Assembly: GCA_900771975.1 (NCBI GenBank)
Contig: CAAGPV010000068.1
Location: 36,845 to 100,844, forward strand
DNA from: an uncultured Prevotella sp.
Lineage (GTDB): Bacteria; Bacteroidota; Bacteroidia; Bacteroidales; Bacteroidaceae
DNA: 64,000 nucleotides
Direction of reading: 5' to 3'
In this document: positions 44,869 to 55,327 of the stretch, piece after piece
Numbering within the stretch: position 1 is the first letter of the stretch
How the letters are laid out: every line of letters begins with the position of its first letter
The notes under the pieces: model-generated
Told to the model about the DNA's origin: nothing
Database searches by the model: none
The model's input: the letters and a program-made list of their open reading frames with translations, nothing else
Position numbers and translations under genes: made by a program

Positions 44869-46026
44869 ATGAAACAACAGATTTGCATTCTTGGTTCTAC
44901 CGGCAGCATCGGCACACAAGCCCTTGACGTCATTGACCAACATCCAGATTTATACGAAGCATACGCATTGACAGCCAACAACCATTGGGAACTATTGGCC
45001 GAGCAAGCCCGAAAATTCAAGCCGTCTGCAGTGGTCATTGCCAATGAAAGTTATTATCAGTCATTGACGACTGCCCTTCTCGACATGCCTGACATTAAGG
45101 TTTATGCCGGAAACAACGCTTTATGCCAAATTGTAGAAGCCTCCCCCATCGATATGGTACTTACAGCTATGGTGGGATTTTCCGGACTAAAGCCAACCAT
45201 CCATGCCATCAAAGCACACAAAAAGATATGTCTGGCTAACAAAGAAACCCTTGTTGTTGCCGGAGAGCTCATTTGCCAACTCGCCCAAACTTACCATTCT
45301 CCAATTCTTCCTGTTGACAGTGAACACTCTGCAATATTTCAATCTCTTGTCGGAGAAGACGACAATGAAATTGAAAAAATTCTTCTGACATGTTCAGGCG
45401 GGCCTTTTCGGCAGTTTTCGCATGAGCAATTGACAACAGTAACAGCTTCCGATGCTCTGAAACATCCCACTTGGAATATGGGAGCCAAGATAACCATCGA
45501 TTCTGCTTCGCTTATGAATAAAGGCTTTGAAGTGATAGAAGCAAAATGGCTATTTGGTGTTCCTGCAGATAAGATTCAGGTTCTCATCCATCCACAATCT
45601 ATCGTTCACAGTGCAGTTCAATTTTGCGATGGTTCGGTAAAAGCTCAATTAGGCGTTCCAGACATGCGCTTACCAATACAATATGCCTTTTCTTTCCCTA
45701 AAAGATTGCATTTAAACGGCAAGCGCTTAGACCTTTTTCAACAACATTTAGAGTTCTTCGAACCTGATGTTTCAAAGTTCAAATGTCTAGCAATGGCTTA
45801 CGAAGCACTTCATCAAGGCGGAAATATGCCTTGTATCGTTAATGCAGCCAATGAAATTGTCAACGAGGGATTTCGCAAAGGGAAATGTTCTTTCTTGCAA
45901 ATGGGAGACATCATAGAAAGAACCATGCAACAAGCCACTTTTGAAAAGCACCCCAACTATGATGTTTATATAGACACTGACGCAGAAGCAAGAGCAATCA
46001 CTACTGAAATTATGAATAAAAAATAA
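44869..46026 (+). CDS. dxr: 1-deoxy-D-xylulose 5-phosphate reductoisomerase
   Basis: Second step of the MEP pathway. 385 residues with NADPH motif GSTGSIGTQALDVI at 9-22, LANKETLVVAGE, the metal site PVDSEHSAIFQ, and DSASLMNKGFEVIEA. It lies 6 bp after rimM and 20 bp before rseP. Confidence 0.96.
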   Translation: MKQQICILGSTGSIGTQALDVIDQHPDLYEAYALTANNHWELLAEQARKFKPSAVVIANESYYQSLTTALLDMPDIKVYAGNNALCQIVEASPIDMVLTAMVGFSGLKPTIHAIKAHKKICLANKETLVVAGELICQLAQTYHSPILPVDSEHSAIFQSLVGEDDNEIEKILLTCSGGPFRQFSHEQLTTVTASDALKHPTWNMGAKITIDSASLMNKGFEVIEAKWLFGVPADKIQVLIHPQSIVHSAVQFCDGSVKAQLGVPDMRLPIQYAFSFPKRLHLNGKRLDLFQQHLEFFEPDVSKFKCLAMAYEALHQGGNMPCIVNAANEIVNEGFRKGKCSFLQMGDIIERTMQQATFEKHPNYDVYIDTDAEARAITTEIMNKK

Positions 46027-46046
46027 ACCAATAACCTATCATTTCA

Positions 46047-47453
46047 ATGGAAATATTCCTTATTAGATTGATTCAAATTCTCTTGGCATTTTCCATATTA
46101 GTTCTCCTTCATGAAGGTGGACATATGTTTTTTGCCAAGCTCTTCGGCATAAGAGTCGAAAAATTTTTTATGTTCTTTGACATTTCTATCTATAAATGGT
46201 CGGGCACACTCTTCCGTTGGAAACCCAAAAACAGCAACACCGAATACGGCATAGGCTGGTTGCCATTGGGTGGCTACTGCAAGATTGCAGGTATGATCGA
46301 CGAAAGTATGGACAAAGAACAAATGAAGCAAGAACCCAAACCATGGGAATTCAGGACAAAACCCGCTTGGCAACGTTTACTCGTTATGATAGGCGGAGTT
46401 CTTGTAAACTTCCTTCTTGCCTTGTTTATCTACTCCATGATAATGTTCACCTGGGGAGAAGACTACTACAAGGTAGCCGATATGAGCATGGGCATGAAGT
46501 TTAACGAGGAAGCAAAAGCCCTTGGTTTCAAAGACCATGATATATTAATAGGTACAGAAAACACGAAATTTAAAGAGTTTGCCAACATCAATGGTGACCT
46601 CTTCCGTGACATTGCTGAAGCTAAACGAGTTGACGTTATCCGTAACGGAAAAAAGGTTAGCATTTCGCTTCCCGGCAATCTTGACATGTTGTCAATGATT
46701 AAACAACAACCAGTTTTTGCAGTACCGTACATTCCTTCAGAATTAGACAGCGTTGCCAAAACAGGTCCAGCTGCATCAATTGGCCTAAAAAAAGGAGACC
46801 GACTCCTCAAGCTCAACAATCACGACATTGAGGACTGGGGGACATTCAACAACGAAATCGGACGTCTTCAAGATGTTTTAAGCACCATCACCAGCCATAA
46901 GGATTCGTTGAAAGTTCGCACCGTCAATCTCACTTATTCCAGAAAGAATGGAGCTTCTGTTGATACCATTACCCAAAAGGTTGTTCTTACACCTGATTTA
47001 TTATTTGGATTCTATCAAAGTTCCTTGAAGAACTATTACAAACCCACCCACGATTCGTATGGCTTTTGGGACAGTTTCCCAGCCGGCATCAAATATGGAT
47101 GGAATGTTTTAAAGGGCTATGTCGGAAACTTAAAGTATCTATTCTCCAGTGAGGGCGCTAAGTCGCTGGGCGGATTTGGCTCTATCGGAAGCCTTTTCCC
47201 TTCCACTTGGGATTGGCACATATTTTGGAACATGACGGCATTTTTAAGTATCATACTTGCATTTATGAACATCTTGCCAATTCCAGCCCTCGATGGCGGA
47301 CATGTTCTCTTCCTCATTTATGAAATGATTACCAGAAGAAAGCCAAGCGAGCAATTCATGATTTGGGCAGAATATATAGGTATCGCCATTGTCATTTTGC
47401 TTATGGTCGTGGCAAACCTTAACGATATTCTTAGGTTATTCCATATTATATAG
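46047..47453 (+). CDS. rseP: Site-2 metalloprotease RseP
   Basis: 468-residue inner-membrane intramembrane protease. The zinc motif HEGGH (H22, E23, H26) is in the first helix, and NILPIPALDGGHVLF gives the third ligand in a late helix. PDZ-like regions lie between, at about 130-300. It cleaves anti-sigma factors or residual signal peptides. The dxr-rseP order is common in Bacteroidetes. Confidence 0.94.
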   Translation: MEIFLIRLIQILLAFSILVLLHEGGHMFFAKLFGIRVEKFFMFFDISIYKWSGTLFRWKPKNSNTEYGIGWLPLGGYCKIAGMIDESMDKEQMKQEPKPWEFRTKPAWQRLLVMIGGVLVNFLLALFIYSMIMFTWGEDYYKVADMSMGMKFNEEAKALGFKDHDILIGTENTKFKEFANINGDLFRDIAEAKRVDVIRNGKKVSISLPGNLDMLSMIKQQPVFAVPYIPSELDSVAKTGPAASIGLKKGDRLLKLNNHDIEDWGTFNNEIGRLQDVLSTITSHKDSLKVRTVNLTYSRKNGASVDTITQKVVLTPDLLFGFYQSSLKNYYKPTHDSYGFWDSFPAGIKYGWNVLKGYVGNLKYLFSSEGAKSLGGFGSIGSLFPSTWDWHIFWNMTAFLSIILAFMNILPIPALDGGHVLFLIYEMITRRKPSEQFMIWAEYIGIAIVILLMVVANLNDILRLFHII

Positions 47454-47490
47454 GCCTACACCCCTTTCGTTCCGCCTGTTATTCACAGAT

Positions 47491-47550
47491 AAAATCTCCT
47501 TCAATTGGTTTTGTTCTTGTTTTCAACATTACCTCTGAAGGAGATTTTTT
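47491..47550 (+). terminator. Terminator after rseP
   Basis: A 13-bp inverted repeat (aaaatctccttca, 47491-47503; tgaaggagatttt, 47536-47548) with a 32-base loop, followed by T. Confidence 0.7.
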
Positions 47551-47784
47551 ATATACACTATGAATGACAAAAAACATTTATGGCACACCTAAAAACTTCA
47601 CGTTCTATCTACAAACATCAGCTTCTCTTGCAAAAATAACAATTTAATAGTTTTCAAGCAAATACCACCCATTTAGCAAGGCTTTACATATTAAATATAT
47701 AACAAATAGGTACTTTGTAAAAAAAAGACAATATAAAAGCCAACAAAAGTTTACATTTAAATAATCAAAACGAAAGTAAATTAG

Positions 47785-47792
47785 TATATTTG
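47785..47792 (+). promoter_or_regulatory. -7 box for gltBD
   Basis: TATATTTG matches TAnnTTTG, 53 bases before the ATG. No -33 box is evident, which would fit an activator-dependent promoter but does not prove it. Confidence 0.5.
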
Positions 47793-47845
47793 CAGACGGA
47801 TTGAAAGAAAAATATCAGCGTTTTACTAATAAAAGAAAGTAGAAA

Positions 47846-50800
47846 ATGGGAAAAGGATTGTATCATGCCAGTTATGAACATGATGCTTGTGGAGTTGGAA
47901 TGGTTGTCAACATTCACGGAAACAAAAGCCATGAACTTGTTGACAATGCCCTAAAGGTACTTGAAAACATGCGCCATCGTGGTGCAGAAGGTGCCGACAA
48001 CAAAACAGGTGACGGTGCAGGCATCATGTTGCAGATACCTCACGAGTTTATTTTACTTCAAGGTATACCTGTTCCGGAAAAGGGAAAATACGGAACAGGA
48101 TTGGTATTTTTACCCAAAGACGAAAAGCATCAACAAAACATCTTGTCCATTATGATCGAAGAAATCGAACGTGAAGGACTCTCGCTGATGCACTTAAGAA
48201 CGGTTCCAACCTCACCGAAATGCCTTGGAGAGGCGGCTCTTGAAACAGAGCCATCCATCAAACAAGTTTTCATTACGGGCGTTACAGATGACAAAGTGCC
48301 CTATTTTGAACGCACGCTTTACCTCATCCGCAAACGAATAGAACGGCGTATTAAAGACAAAGATTTTTATATTTGCTCTTTATCCAGCAAGAACATTGTC
48401 TACAAGGGAATGCTCTCAAGTTTGCAACTACGCCAATATTATCCTGACCTCACCAACAACTACTTCACATCAGGGTTGGCATTGGTACATTCCCGTTTCT
48501 CCACCAACACTTTTCCTACTTGGTCTTTGGCACAACCGTTCCGCTTGTTGTGCCATAACGGAGAAATAAACACCATCAGAGGCAATAGAGGCTGGATGGA
48601 AGCACGTGAAAGTGTGCTCTCAAGCGATGCACTTGGAAACATTAGAGACATATCGCCTATTGTGCAACCGGGCATGAGCGACTCTGCTTCATTGGACAAC
48701 GTATTTGAATTTTTCGTCATGAGCGGACTTTCATTACCTCATGCCATGGCAGTAATGATACCGGAAAGCTTTAACGACAAAAATCCTATTTCGGAGGACT
48801 TGAAAGCATTTTACGAATACCACTCCATCCTGATGGAGCCGTGGGATGGACCAGCTGCTTTACTTTTTAGCGACGGTCGCTTTGCAGGAGGTATGCTTGA
48901 CCGTAACGGTTTACGCCCTGCACGATACACCATCACAAAGAACGATATGATGGTAGTGGCAAGTGAAGTGGGCGTAATGGACTTCGATCCAACCGAAATA
49001 GCAGAGAAAGGACGTTTACAACCAGGTAAAATCTTGCTGATAGACACCCAAGAAGGCAAAATCTATTATGATGGAGAAATAAAAGAGCGCCTTGCAAGCG
49101 CCCATCCTTACCGACAGTGGCTTTCCACCAACCGCATTCAACTTGAAAAACTCAAATCAGGGCGCAAGGTGAGCAACAAGGTTGACAACCTTACGGCAAA
49201 AGAAGTGGCTTTCGGTTTTGGACAAGAAGACATCGAAAGCACCATTGTTCCTATGTCAACTAAAGGACAAGAGCCTACCGCCTCTATGGGCAACGACACT
49301 CCTTTAGCTGTTTTAAGCGATCGGCCACAAGTATTTTTCAATTATTTCAGACAACAGTTTGCCCAAGTAACCAACCCTGCCATTGACTCCATACGTGAGA
49401 ATTTGGTAATGAGCCTTACCGAATATATCGGTCGCGTCGGCTCTGGCATTCTCAATCCCAACGAGTCCAACTGCAAGATGGTGCGTCTACCACATCCCAT
49501 CCTAACCAACACACAACTCGATATATTATGCAATATCCGCTATAAGGGTTTCAACACCATGAAACTTAAGATTTGCTTTAAAGAGGATGATGGTACTGAA
49601 GCACTCCATACTGCACTTGACGAGCTCTGCCATAAAGCAGAGCAGAGCGTTGACGATGGCTACAACTACATCATCTTGAGCGACAAAGACCTCAAAGACG
49701 ACGAAATACCAATACCTTCTTTGTTGGCTGTCAGCGCTGTACACCACTATCTTATTTCAGTGGGCAAGCGCGTTCAAACGGCACTTATAGTGGAAAGCGG
49801 GGAGATACGCGAAGTTATGCATGCCGCATTACTGTTAGGTTACGGTGCATCAGCGTTATGCCCATACCTTACTTATGCTATTCTTGACGATTTGGTAAGC
49901 AGAGGCAAAATACAAGAAGACTACAAGACAGCTGAAGCAAACTATATCACAGCCATGAAGAAAGGCCTCTACAAGATTATGGCTAAAATGGGAATATCCA
50001 CCATTCGTAGCTATCGTGGAGCAAAAATCTTCGAAAGCATAGGCCTATCCGAGAGTTTACTACGGAGCTATTTCGGCACAGAAGTAAGCACTATCGGCGG
50101 CATAGGACTTGAACGAATAGCTCATGATGCTATCAAAATGCATGAAATGGCTGTATCGGTTGCCCACAAATGCGATGAAAACAAAAGCGTCAGGCCATTG
50201 CTACCCAACCAAGGATTGTTCCATTGGCGAAAAGATGGAATTAAACATGCTTGGAATCCGGAAACCATTGCCGCACTTCAGCTGGCCACGAGAACCGGTA
50301 GCTACGAGAAATACAAGCAATATGCTCAATTGGCAGACCATAAGGAAAAACCTATTTTCATTCGCGACTTCTTTGACTTCAAGAGAAATCCTATTGATAT
50401 CAACGAAGTTGAGCCAGTTGAAAATATCGTTAAGCATTTTGTAACAGGAGCAATGTCTTTTGGTGCCTTATCAAAAGAGGCTCATGAAGCCATGGCTTTG
50501 GCCATGAACAAACTGGGAACACGAAGCAATACCGGTGAAGGTGGTGAAGATTCTGAACGTTTCCACGCCACTGTGGATGGCATTTCGTTGTCATCCAAGA
50601 CCAAACAAGTAGCAAGCGGACGCTTCGGTGTTACCACAGAATACCTTGTCAATGCTGAAGAAATACAGATTAAAGTGGCCCAAGGGGCTAAACCAGGCGA
50701 AGGCGGACAGCTTCCCGGATTTAAAGTCAATGAAGTGATTGCCAAGACAAGGCACTCCATACCTGGAATTTCACTCATATCCCCTCCCCCTCACCACGAC

Positions 50801-52354
50801 ATCTATTCTATTGAAGACCTTGCCCAATTAATATTCGACTTAAAGAATGTCAACCCGAAAGCGGCTATCAGTGTCAAGCTTGTTGCAGAAAGCGGCGTTG
50901 GAACCATTGCTGCCGGTGTTGCCAAGGCAAAAGCCGACCTTATTGTCATCTCTGGTGCAGAAGGAGGAACCGGAGCAAGTCCTGCATCAAGTATGCGCTT
51001 TGCTGGAATTTCGCCGGAAATAGGCATTGCAGAGACACAACAAACCTTGGTTAAAAACGGTCTACGAGGATACGTTCGCCTACAAGTAGACGGGCAACTC
51101 AAGACTGGACGGGACATTATTCTGATGGCTCTGCTTGGCGCAGAAGAGTTCTCGTTTGGAACAGCCGTGCTTATCACATTGGGATGTGTAATGATGCGCA
51201 AGTGCAACCTGAATACTTGTCCTATGGGCGTGGCTACACAAGACGCCAAACTACGCTCGCACTTCCGCGGTCGATACGAATATGTCGTCAACTATTTTAC
51301 ATTCTTGGCTCAAGAAGTTCGCGAATATCTTGCAGAAATGGGCTTTAAATCGCTTAATGACATCATCGGCCATACCGAACTCATCACTAAGCGCAAACAA
51401 GACGGCTTAAGCCAAGAGTTGAAAGACAAGACCCGGCATTTGGATTTCAGCCATCTCCTTGAGAAAGAAAGCGTAAACTGTCCGTTGCATTATGCATCAA
51501 CACAAGCTCACAACCTTTCAGATGTTCTTGACCAAAGGCTTATGCATGGCGCAGAAGCTGCTATTCAAAAGAAAGAAGAGGTCAACCTCGACTTTGCCAT
51601 AAAGAATACAGACCGTGCAGTCGGCACAATGCTAAGCGGACGCATCGCTTCTTTATATGGAGAAGATGGGCTTCCCGACCAAACGGTGAACGTAAAATTC
51701 AAAGGTTCGGCAGGACAGAGTTTTGGAGCATTCCTTGTTAAAGGTGTCAACTTTAAACTTGAAGGTGAGACAAACGATTATTTTGCCAAAGGATTGAGCG
51801 GTGGCCGCATTTCAATACTGCCTCCCATCCGTTCCAACTTTGCGGCAGAAGACAATATCATTGCTGGTAACACGGGCTTATATGGAGCCACCAGCGGTGA
51901 ATTGTATGTCAATGGAAAAGTGGGAGAACGCTTTGCGGTCCGCAATTCCGGTGCCATAGCAGTTGTAGAAGGTGTCGGCGACCATTGCTGCGAGTACATG
52001 ACAGGAGGCCGCATCGTGGTTCTGGGCGAAACTGGCCGTAACTTTGCTGCGGGAATGAGTGGCGGAGTTGCCTATGTATGGGACAGAAAACACAATTTCG
52101 ACTATTTCTGCAATATGGATATGGTTGAAATCAATCTTGTGGAAGAGAGCAGTTATCGCAAAGAGCTCCACGAACTTATCCGCCAACACTACCTTTACAC
52201 GGGTAGCAAACTCGCCAGAACAATGCTGGACGATTGGAACAGATACGTTGAAGACTTTATACAAGTGGTCCCAATAGAGTACAAGCGGGTACTTCAAGAA
52301 GAACAAGTTAAGAAATTACAGCAAAAGATTGCTGACATGCAAAGAGATTATTAA
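47846..52354 (+). CDS. gltB: Glutamate synthase, large subunit
   Basis: 1502 residues. Transfers the amide of glutamine to 2-oxoglutarate. A 14-residue propeptide precedes the catalytic Cys (HDACGVGMV, C15). FMN-binding and synthase regions include the GEGGQLPGFKVN and VISGAEGGTGASP motifs. The [3Fe-4S] cluster cysteines are in MRKCNLNTCPMGV. The C-terminal GXGXG-type repeat domain (GLSGGRISI, GLYGATSGELYV, AAGMSGGVAYV) is complete. It is followed by gltD after 5 bp. Confidence 0.97.
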   Translation: MGKGLYHASYEHDACGVGMVVNIHGNKSHELVDNALKVLENMRHRGAEGADNKTGDGAGIMLQIPHEFILLQGIPVPEKGKYGTGLVFLPKDEKHQQNILSIMIEEIEREGLSLMHLRTVPTSPKCLGEAALETEPSIKQVFITGVTDDKVPYFERTLYLIRKRIERRIKDKDFYICSLSSKNIVYKGMLSSLQLRQYYPDLTNNYFTSGLALVHSRFSTNTFPTWSLAQPFRLLCHNGEINTIRGNRGWMEARESVLSSDALGNIRDISPIVQPGMSDSASLDNVFEFFVMSGLSLPHAMAVMIPESFNDKNPISEDLKAFYEYHSILMEPWDGPAALLFSDGRFAGGMLDRNGLRPARYTITKNDMMVVASEVGVMDFDPTEIAEKGRLQPGKILLIDTQEGKIYYDGEIKERLASAHPYRQWLSTNRIQLEKLKSGRKVSNKVDNLTAKEVAFGFGQEDIESTIVPMSTKGQEPTASMGNDTPLAVLSDRPQVFFNYFRQQFAQVTNPAIDSIRENLVMSLTEYIGRVGSGILNPNESNCKMVRLPHPILTNTQLDILCNIRYKGFNTMKLKICFKEDDGTEALHTALDELCHKAEQSVDDGYNYIILSDKDLKDDEIPIPSLLAVSAVHHYLISVGKRVQTALIVESGEIREVMHAALLLGYGASALCPYLTYAILDDLVSRGKIQEDYKTAEANYITAMKKGLYKIMAKMGISTIRSYRGAKIFESIGLSESLLRSYFGTEVSTIGGIGLERIAHDAIKMHEMAVSVAHKCDENKSVRPLLPNQGLFHWRKDGIKHAWNPETIAALQLATRTGSYEKYKQYAQLADHKEKPIFIRDFFDFKRNPIDINEVEPVENIVKHFVTGAMSFGALSKEAHEAMALAMNKLGTRSNTGEGGEDSERFHATVDGISLSSKTKQVASGRFGVTTEYLVNAEEIQIKVAQGAKPGEGGQLPGFKVNEVIAKTRHSIPGISLISPPPHHDIYSIEDLAQLIFDLKNVNPKAAISVKLVAESGVGTIAAGVAKAKADLIVISGAEGGTGASPASSMRFAGISPEIGIAETQQTLVKNGLRGYVRLQVDGQLKTGRDIILMALLGAEEFSFGTAVLITLGCVMMRKCNLNTCPMGVATQDAKLRSHFRGRYEYVVNYFTFLAQEVREYLAEMGFKSLNDIIGHTELITKRKQDGLSQELKDKTRHLDFSHLLEKESVNCPLHYASTQAHNLSDVLDQRLMHGAEAAIQKKEEVNLDFAIKNTDRAVGTMLSGRIASLYGEDGLPDQTVNVKFKGSAGQSFGAFLVKGVNFKLEGETNDYFAKGLSGGRISILPPIRSNFAAEDNIIAGNTGLYGATSGELYVNGKVGERFAVRNSGAIAVVEGVGDHCCEYMTGGRIVVLGETGRNFAAGMSGGVAYVWDRKHNFDYFCNMDMVEINLVEESSYRKELHELIRQHYLYTGSKLARTMLDDWNRYVEDFIQVVPIEYKRVLQEEQVKKLQQKIADMQRDY

Positions 52355-52359
52355 GCACA

Positions 52360-53709
52360 ATGGGAAATCCAAAAGCATTTCTGACTATCCCGCGCAAAGA
52401 GGCAGGATACAGACCGATACACGATAGAATACATGACTTCGGAGAGGTTGAACAAACCCTCAACAGCAATGACCGACGCCAACAGGCTTCACGGTGCATG
52501 GATTGTGGCGTGCCATTTTGCCATTGGGCATGTCCTTTAGGCAACAAGCCTCCCGAATGGAACGATGCATTATACAAAGGTGATTGGCAATTGGCTTATC
52601 AGTTGCTGAATGCAACAAACGATTTTCCAGAGTTTACAGGACGTATATGTCCTGCGCTCTGCGAAAAAGCGTGCGTTCTGAACCTTATGGACCATGAGCC
52701 CACTACCAACCGAGAAGACGAAGCCGCAATAACAGAAATGGCTTGGGACGAAAACTACATTCGTCCACATCTTCCCAAACGCAACGGCAAGACAGTAGCC
52801 GTTATAGGTGCGGGACCAGCAGGCTTGGTGGCAGCCAACCGTTTAAACCAGTTAGGCTACCTCGTAACCGTGTTTGACAAGAACGAAAATGCCGGTGGTT
52901 TGCTTCGTTATGGCATTCCGAACTTCAAACTCAACAAGGCGCTCATCGACCGGCGTCTACATTTGCTTCAAGAAGAGGGCATCATCTTCACCTATAACAA
53001 GAATGTGGATGTCACAAAACTCGAGAAATCTGTCGGAAAATTCGACGCTTACGTCATTTCCACCGGCACGCCTACAGCGCGTGACTTAAAAATACCTGGC
53101 AGAGAACTAAAGGGTGTTCACTTCGCATTGGAGATACTGTCACAGCAGAATAGACTTCTTGCCGGAGTAGACATCCCCAAAGACCAACTCGTTAATGCCA
53201 AAGGAAAAGATGTTTTGGTCATTGGCGGTGGCGACACAGGGTCTGACTGCATAGGAACTGCCCATCGGCAAGGTTGCAAGAGCGTAACGCAAATAGAGAT
53301 AATGCCTAAACCTCCTGTGGGTCCAGACGACCCCAAAAACCCTTGGCCAACATGGCCTCGCACCCTAAAGACCACTTCAAGTCACGAAGAAGGGTGTGTA
53401 CGCCGTTGGAACATCAATTCACTTGAATTCTTGGGTAAAGACGGAAAACTGACAGGAGTGAAGGTACAGCCCATCGACTGGAAGCCCAATCCAGATGGCG
53501 GACGCCCTATTATGGTGGAAGCAGGAAAACCCGAGACAATAAAAGCGGAACTCGTACTTCTTGCTATGGGCTTTCTGCGTCCCGAGCAACCAAAGTTTGC
53601 TGAAAACGTGTTTGTAGCCGGTGACGCTGCCAATGGAGCTTCTCTCGTCGTTAGGGCTATGGCCAGCGGACGTGACATAGCCAAAAAGGTAGACAAGTAT
53701 CTAAGCTAA
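52360..53709 (+). CDS. gltD: Glutamate synthase, small subunit
   Basis: 449 residues; NAD(P)H-oxidising FAD subunit feeding electrons to GltB. The N-terminal iron-sulfur cysteines are in RCMDCGVPFCHWACPLGN and CPALCEKACV. The FAD motif is GAGPAGLVAANRL near 142 and the NAD(P)H motif is IGGGDTGSDCIG near 290. The C-terminal GDAANGASLVVRAM closes the FAD domain. Confidence 0.97.
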   Translation: MGNPKAFLTIPRKEAGYRPIHDRIHDFGEVEQTLNSNDRRQQASRCMDCGVPFCHWACPLGNKPPEWNDALYKGDWQLAYQLLNATNDFPEFTGRICPALCEKACVLNLMDHEPTTNREDEAAITEMAWDENYIRPHLPKRNGKTVAVIGAGPAGLVAANRLNQLGYLVTVFDKNENAGGLLRYGIPNFKLNKALIDRRLHLLQEEGIIFTYNKNVDVTKLEKSVGKFDAYVISTGTPTARDLKIPGRELKGVHFALEILSQQNRLLAGVDIPKDQLVNAKGKDVLVIGGGDTGSDCIGTAHRQGCKSVTQIEIMPKPPVGPDDPKNPWPTWPRTLKTTSSHEEGCVRRWNINSLEFLGKDGKLTGVKVQPIDWKPNPDGGRPIMVEAGKPETIKAELVLLAMGFLRPEQPKFAENVFVAGDAANGASLVVRAMASGRDIAKKVDKYLS

Positions 53710-53734
53710 AGCACTAACAACCTCCTTTAACCAC

Positions 53735-53780
53735 ATCGCCTCTCATGAAGAAACATACTTCATGAGAGGCGATATGCTTT
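53735..53780 (+). terminator. Terminator after gltBD
   Basis: A perfect 16-bp stem (53735-53750 with 53758-53773) and a 7-base loop, then atgctttt. Confidence 0.8.
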
Positions 53781-53876
53781 TACCTGTTTACGCCTAAAAG
53801 AAAGAAAAGGATGTAATAGCACAATCATATAGAATCAACCGTGGTGACAATGGCTGAGTATACACCATGTAAACCA

Positions 53877-53912
53877 ACAAAAAAGCCCCGAATGTAATGC
53901 AACATTCGGGGC
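53877..53912 (-). terminator. Terminator after calycin-like gene
   Basis: An 11-bp stem gccccgaatgt (53885-53895) / acattcggggc (53902-53912). On the minus strand it is followed by a run of T, 31 bases after the stop. Confidence 0.85.
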
Positions 53913-53943
53913 AATGTTAAAGCCTATTCTTATTGTATGCCAC

Positions 53944-54546
53944 TTACTTCTTCATCACCTTGACGGTTGTTCCGTTGGCCTGACGAAGAATATTAAGGCC
54001 TTTTTGCATTCCATTGAGACGATGACCAGCGGCGTCAAAGACCTCTTTCACCGTGTTTTGTCCTTCGTTTGCCACTTCTTTACTGCTGATTGCATCGGTA
54101 GCATTGTCGAAAACCGCAGACACATTGATGGTAGTGCCCAACAAACTTACCGGCAATGAAATGACCAAATGCAGTTGTTCGCCATAAAGGAAGCTGCCGT
54201 CTTCTATCTTGACATGCACTTTACCACCCAAAAGGCCAGCTATTGAACTGCCGTTTGTTATGGTTGCATCCTGCTCCGTAGAAAAGGTGACCTTGCCGTC
54301 TGCTGTAGGAGTGCCTTGCACATCGGTCATGGTTACATCACCTATCACGTACGTTCCGAACGAAAAGTTGTTCAAAACAATAGAATATAAATTGCTACCA
54401 TCTGCCGTTTCATTCAACGAGATAGTTGCTTCTGTGGTTGTAGGCTCACTTCCGTTAAGGGAAATAGCCAAGTTGCCGGTAAAGTCTTTGGCAAATGTTG
54501 ACATTGCCAATACGCTGAATGTTACCAAAACTAAAAATTTCTTCAT
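53944..54546 (-). CDS. Calycin-like domain exported protein
   Basis: 200 residues with signal peptide MKKFLVLVTFSVLAMSTFA. The body (FTGNLAISLNGSE, TISLNETADGSNLYSIVLNNFSF, GKVHVKIEDGSF) matches the Bacteroidetes calycin-like lipocalin-type beta barrel, a family of unknown ligand. The tail (EVFDAAGHRLNGMQKGLNIL then VKVMKK) resembles short sorting tails, as in the amylase and galactanase here. It is last in an operon with an outer-membrane barrel and a PCMD lipoprotein. Confidence 0.82.
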   Translation of the reverse strand: MKKFLVLVTFSVLAMSTFAKDFTGNLAISLNGSEPTTTEATISLNETADGSNLYSIVLNNFSFGTYVIGDVTMTDVQGTPTADGKVTFSTEQDATITNGSSIAGLLGGKVHVKIEDGSFLYGEQLHLVISLPVSLLGTTINVSAVFDNATDAISSKEVANEGQNTVKEVFDAAGHRLNGMQKGLNILRQANGTTVKVMKK

Positions 54547-54572
54547 CTGTTTTACCTTTCTTTTTTATTACT

Positions 54573-55325
54573 TTATTTAAACTTATATGTTAATCCTAAT
54601 GACCCGTAAATGGGATAAAGGGTTTGCTCTATCGTATTGAAACTACTTTTGAAGATACCCGTCAGACCCCAGGACACATCAGCATAAGCGCCCCAACGTT
54701 GTCCGAAATACCAATCGGCACCTACATCTATGCCCATTTGGAAATGGCGCAAGTCGTCAGAAAAGTCATAAACGCCACGCGTAGATGCATCACTGCCTAT
54801 CTCTACCTTTGTTCCTGTTGGTGTGTTGCGGCGCAAGTGGCCGTCATAAGCATAGCCGTCGAAACTGTTTGCCAAAACATAGCTGAAATAGGGGCCTAAC
54901 TTCAAACGGACTTTTGGACAGACATCATAAGTGGCCAAAACTGGCAGAGTCAGACTCCACTGCGTTACTTTCGTTACAACATTGCCCGTAAACATACCCT
55001 TCAGCGACTCTCCGCCCCGACGCATCTCCATGTGATAGTTCTTCACAACAGCATCTGTCTCCATTCCCTTGCAATCGATATGCAGGCCAGTCATCACTCC
55101 CCACTGACGACCTAAACGCTTGTAAGCATCCATTCCTAACGTGAAATTGGCTTGCAAACTGTAGCGGTTGAGTTTTCTGATGGTCGCAGGCATATTCACC
55201 GGAGCCGTTCCTCCAAGCGCATAACCTACCCGTCCCAGATAGTTTAAACTGTCAAGTACACTTTCTGCGGACATAGAAAGCGATGTAATTGCAAGCAATA
55301 ATCCCAAAACAATATTTCGTCTCAT
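54573..55325 (-). CDS. Outer-membrane beta-barrel protein (PorT-like)
   Basis: 250 residues from the ATG at 55325 (MRRNIVLGLLLAITSLSMSA signal). The frame to 55355 reaches into the upstream gene. There are alternating beta strands with RLKLGPYFSYVL and a C-terminal strand GSLGLTYKFK ending in an aromatic-lysine pattern. It resembles PorT-family outer-membrane barrels, but the general fold is common and I would not assign type IX PorT itself. It starts 2 bp after the PCMD gene. Confidence 0.78.
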   Translation of the reverse strand: MRRNIVLGLLLAITSLSMSAESVLDSLNYLGRVGYALGGTAPVNMPATIRKLNRYSLQANFTLGMDAYKRLGRQWGVMTGLHIDCKGMETDAVVKNYHMEMRRGGESLKGMFTGNVVTKVTQWSLTLPVLATYDVCPKVRLKLGPYFSYVLANSFDGYAYDGHLRRNTPTGTKVEIGSDASTRGVYDFSDDLRHFQMGIDVGADWYFGQRWGAYADVSWGLTGIFKSSFNTIEQTLYPIYGSLGLTYKFK

Positions 55326-55327
55326 GG

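Larger units (their letters stand above)
47454..47845. other. Intergenic region: terminator and gltB promoter
   Basis: 392 bases holding the rseP terminator and, near the right end, the gltB -7 box. The AT-rich middle (47551-47784) shows no gene or structure I can support. It could carry regulator sites for nitrogen control. Confidence 0.6.

Noticed and set aside
54573..55325. PorT of the type IX secretion system
   Set aside because: The match is to a general beta-barrel pattern and the neighbours are PCMD and calycin-like proteins, not other por genes.
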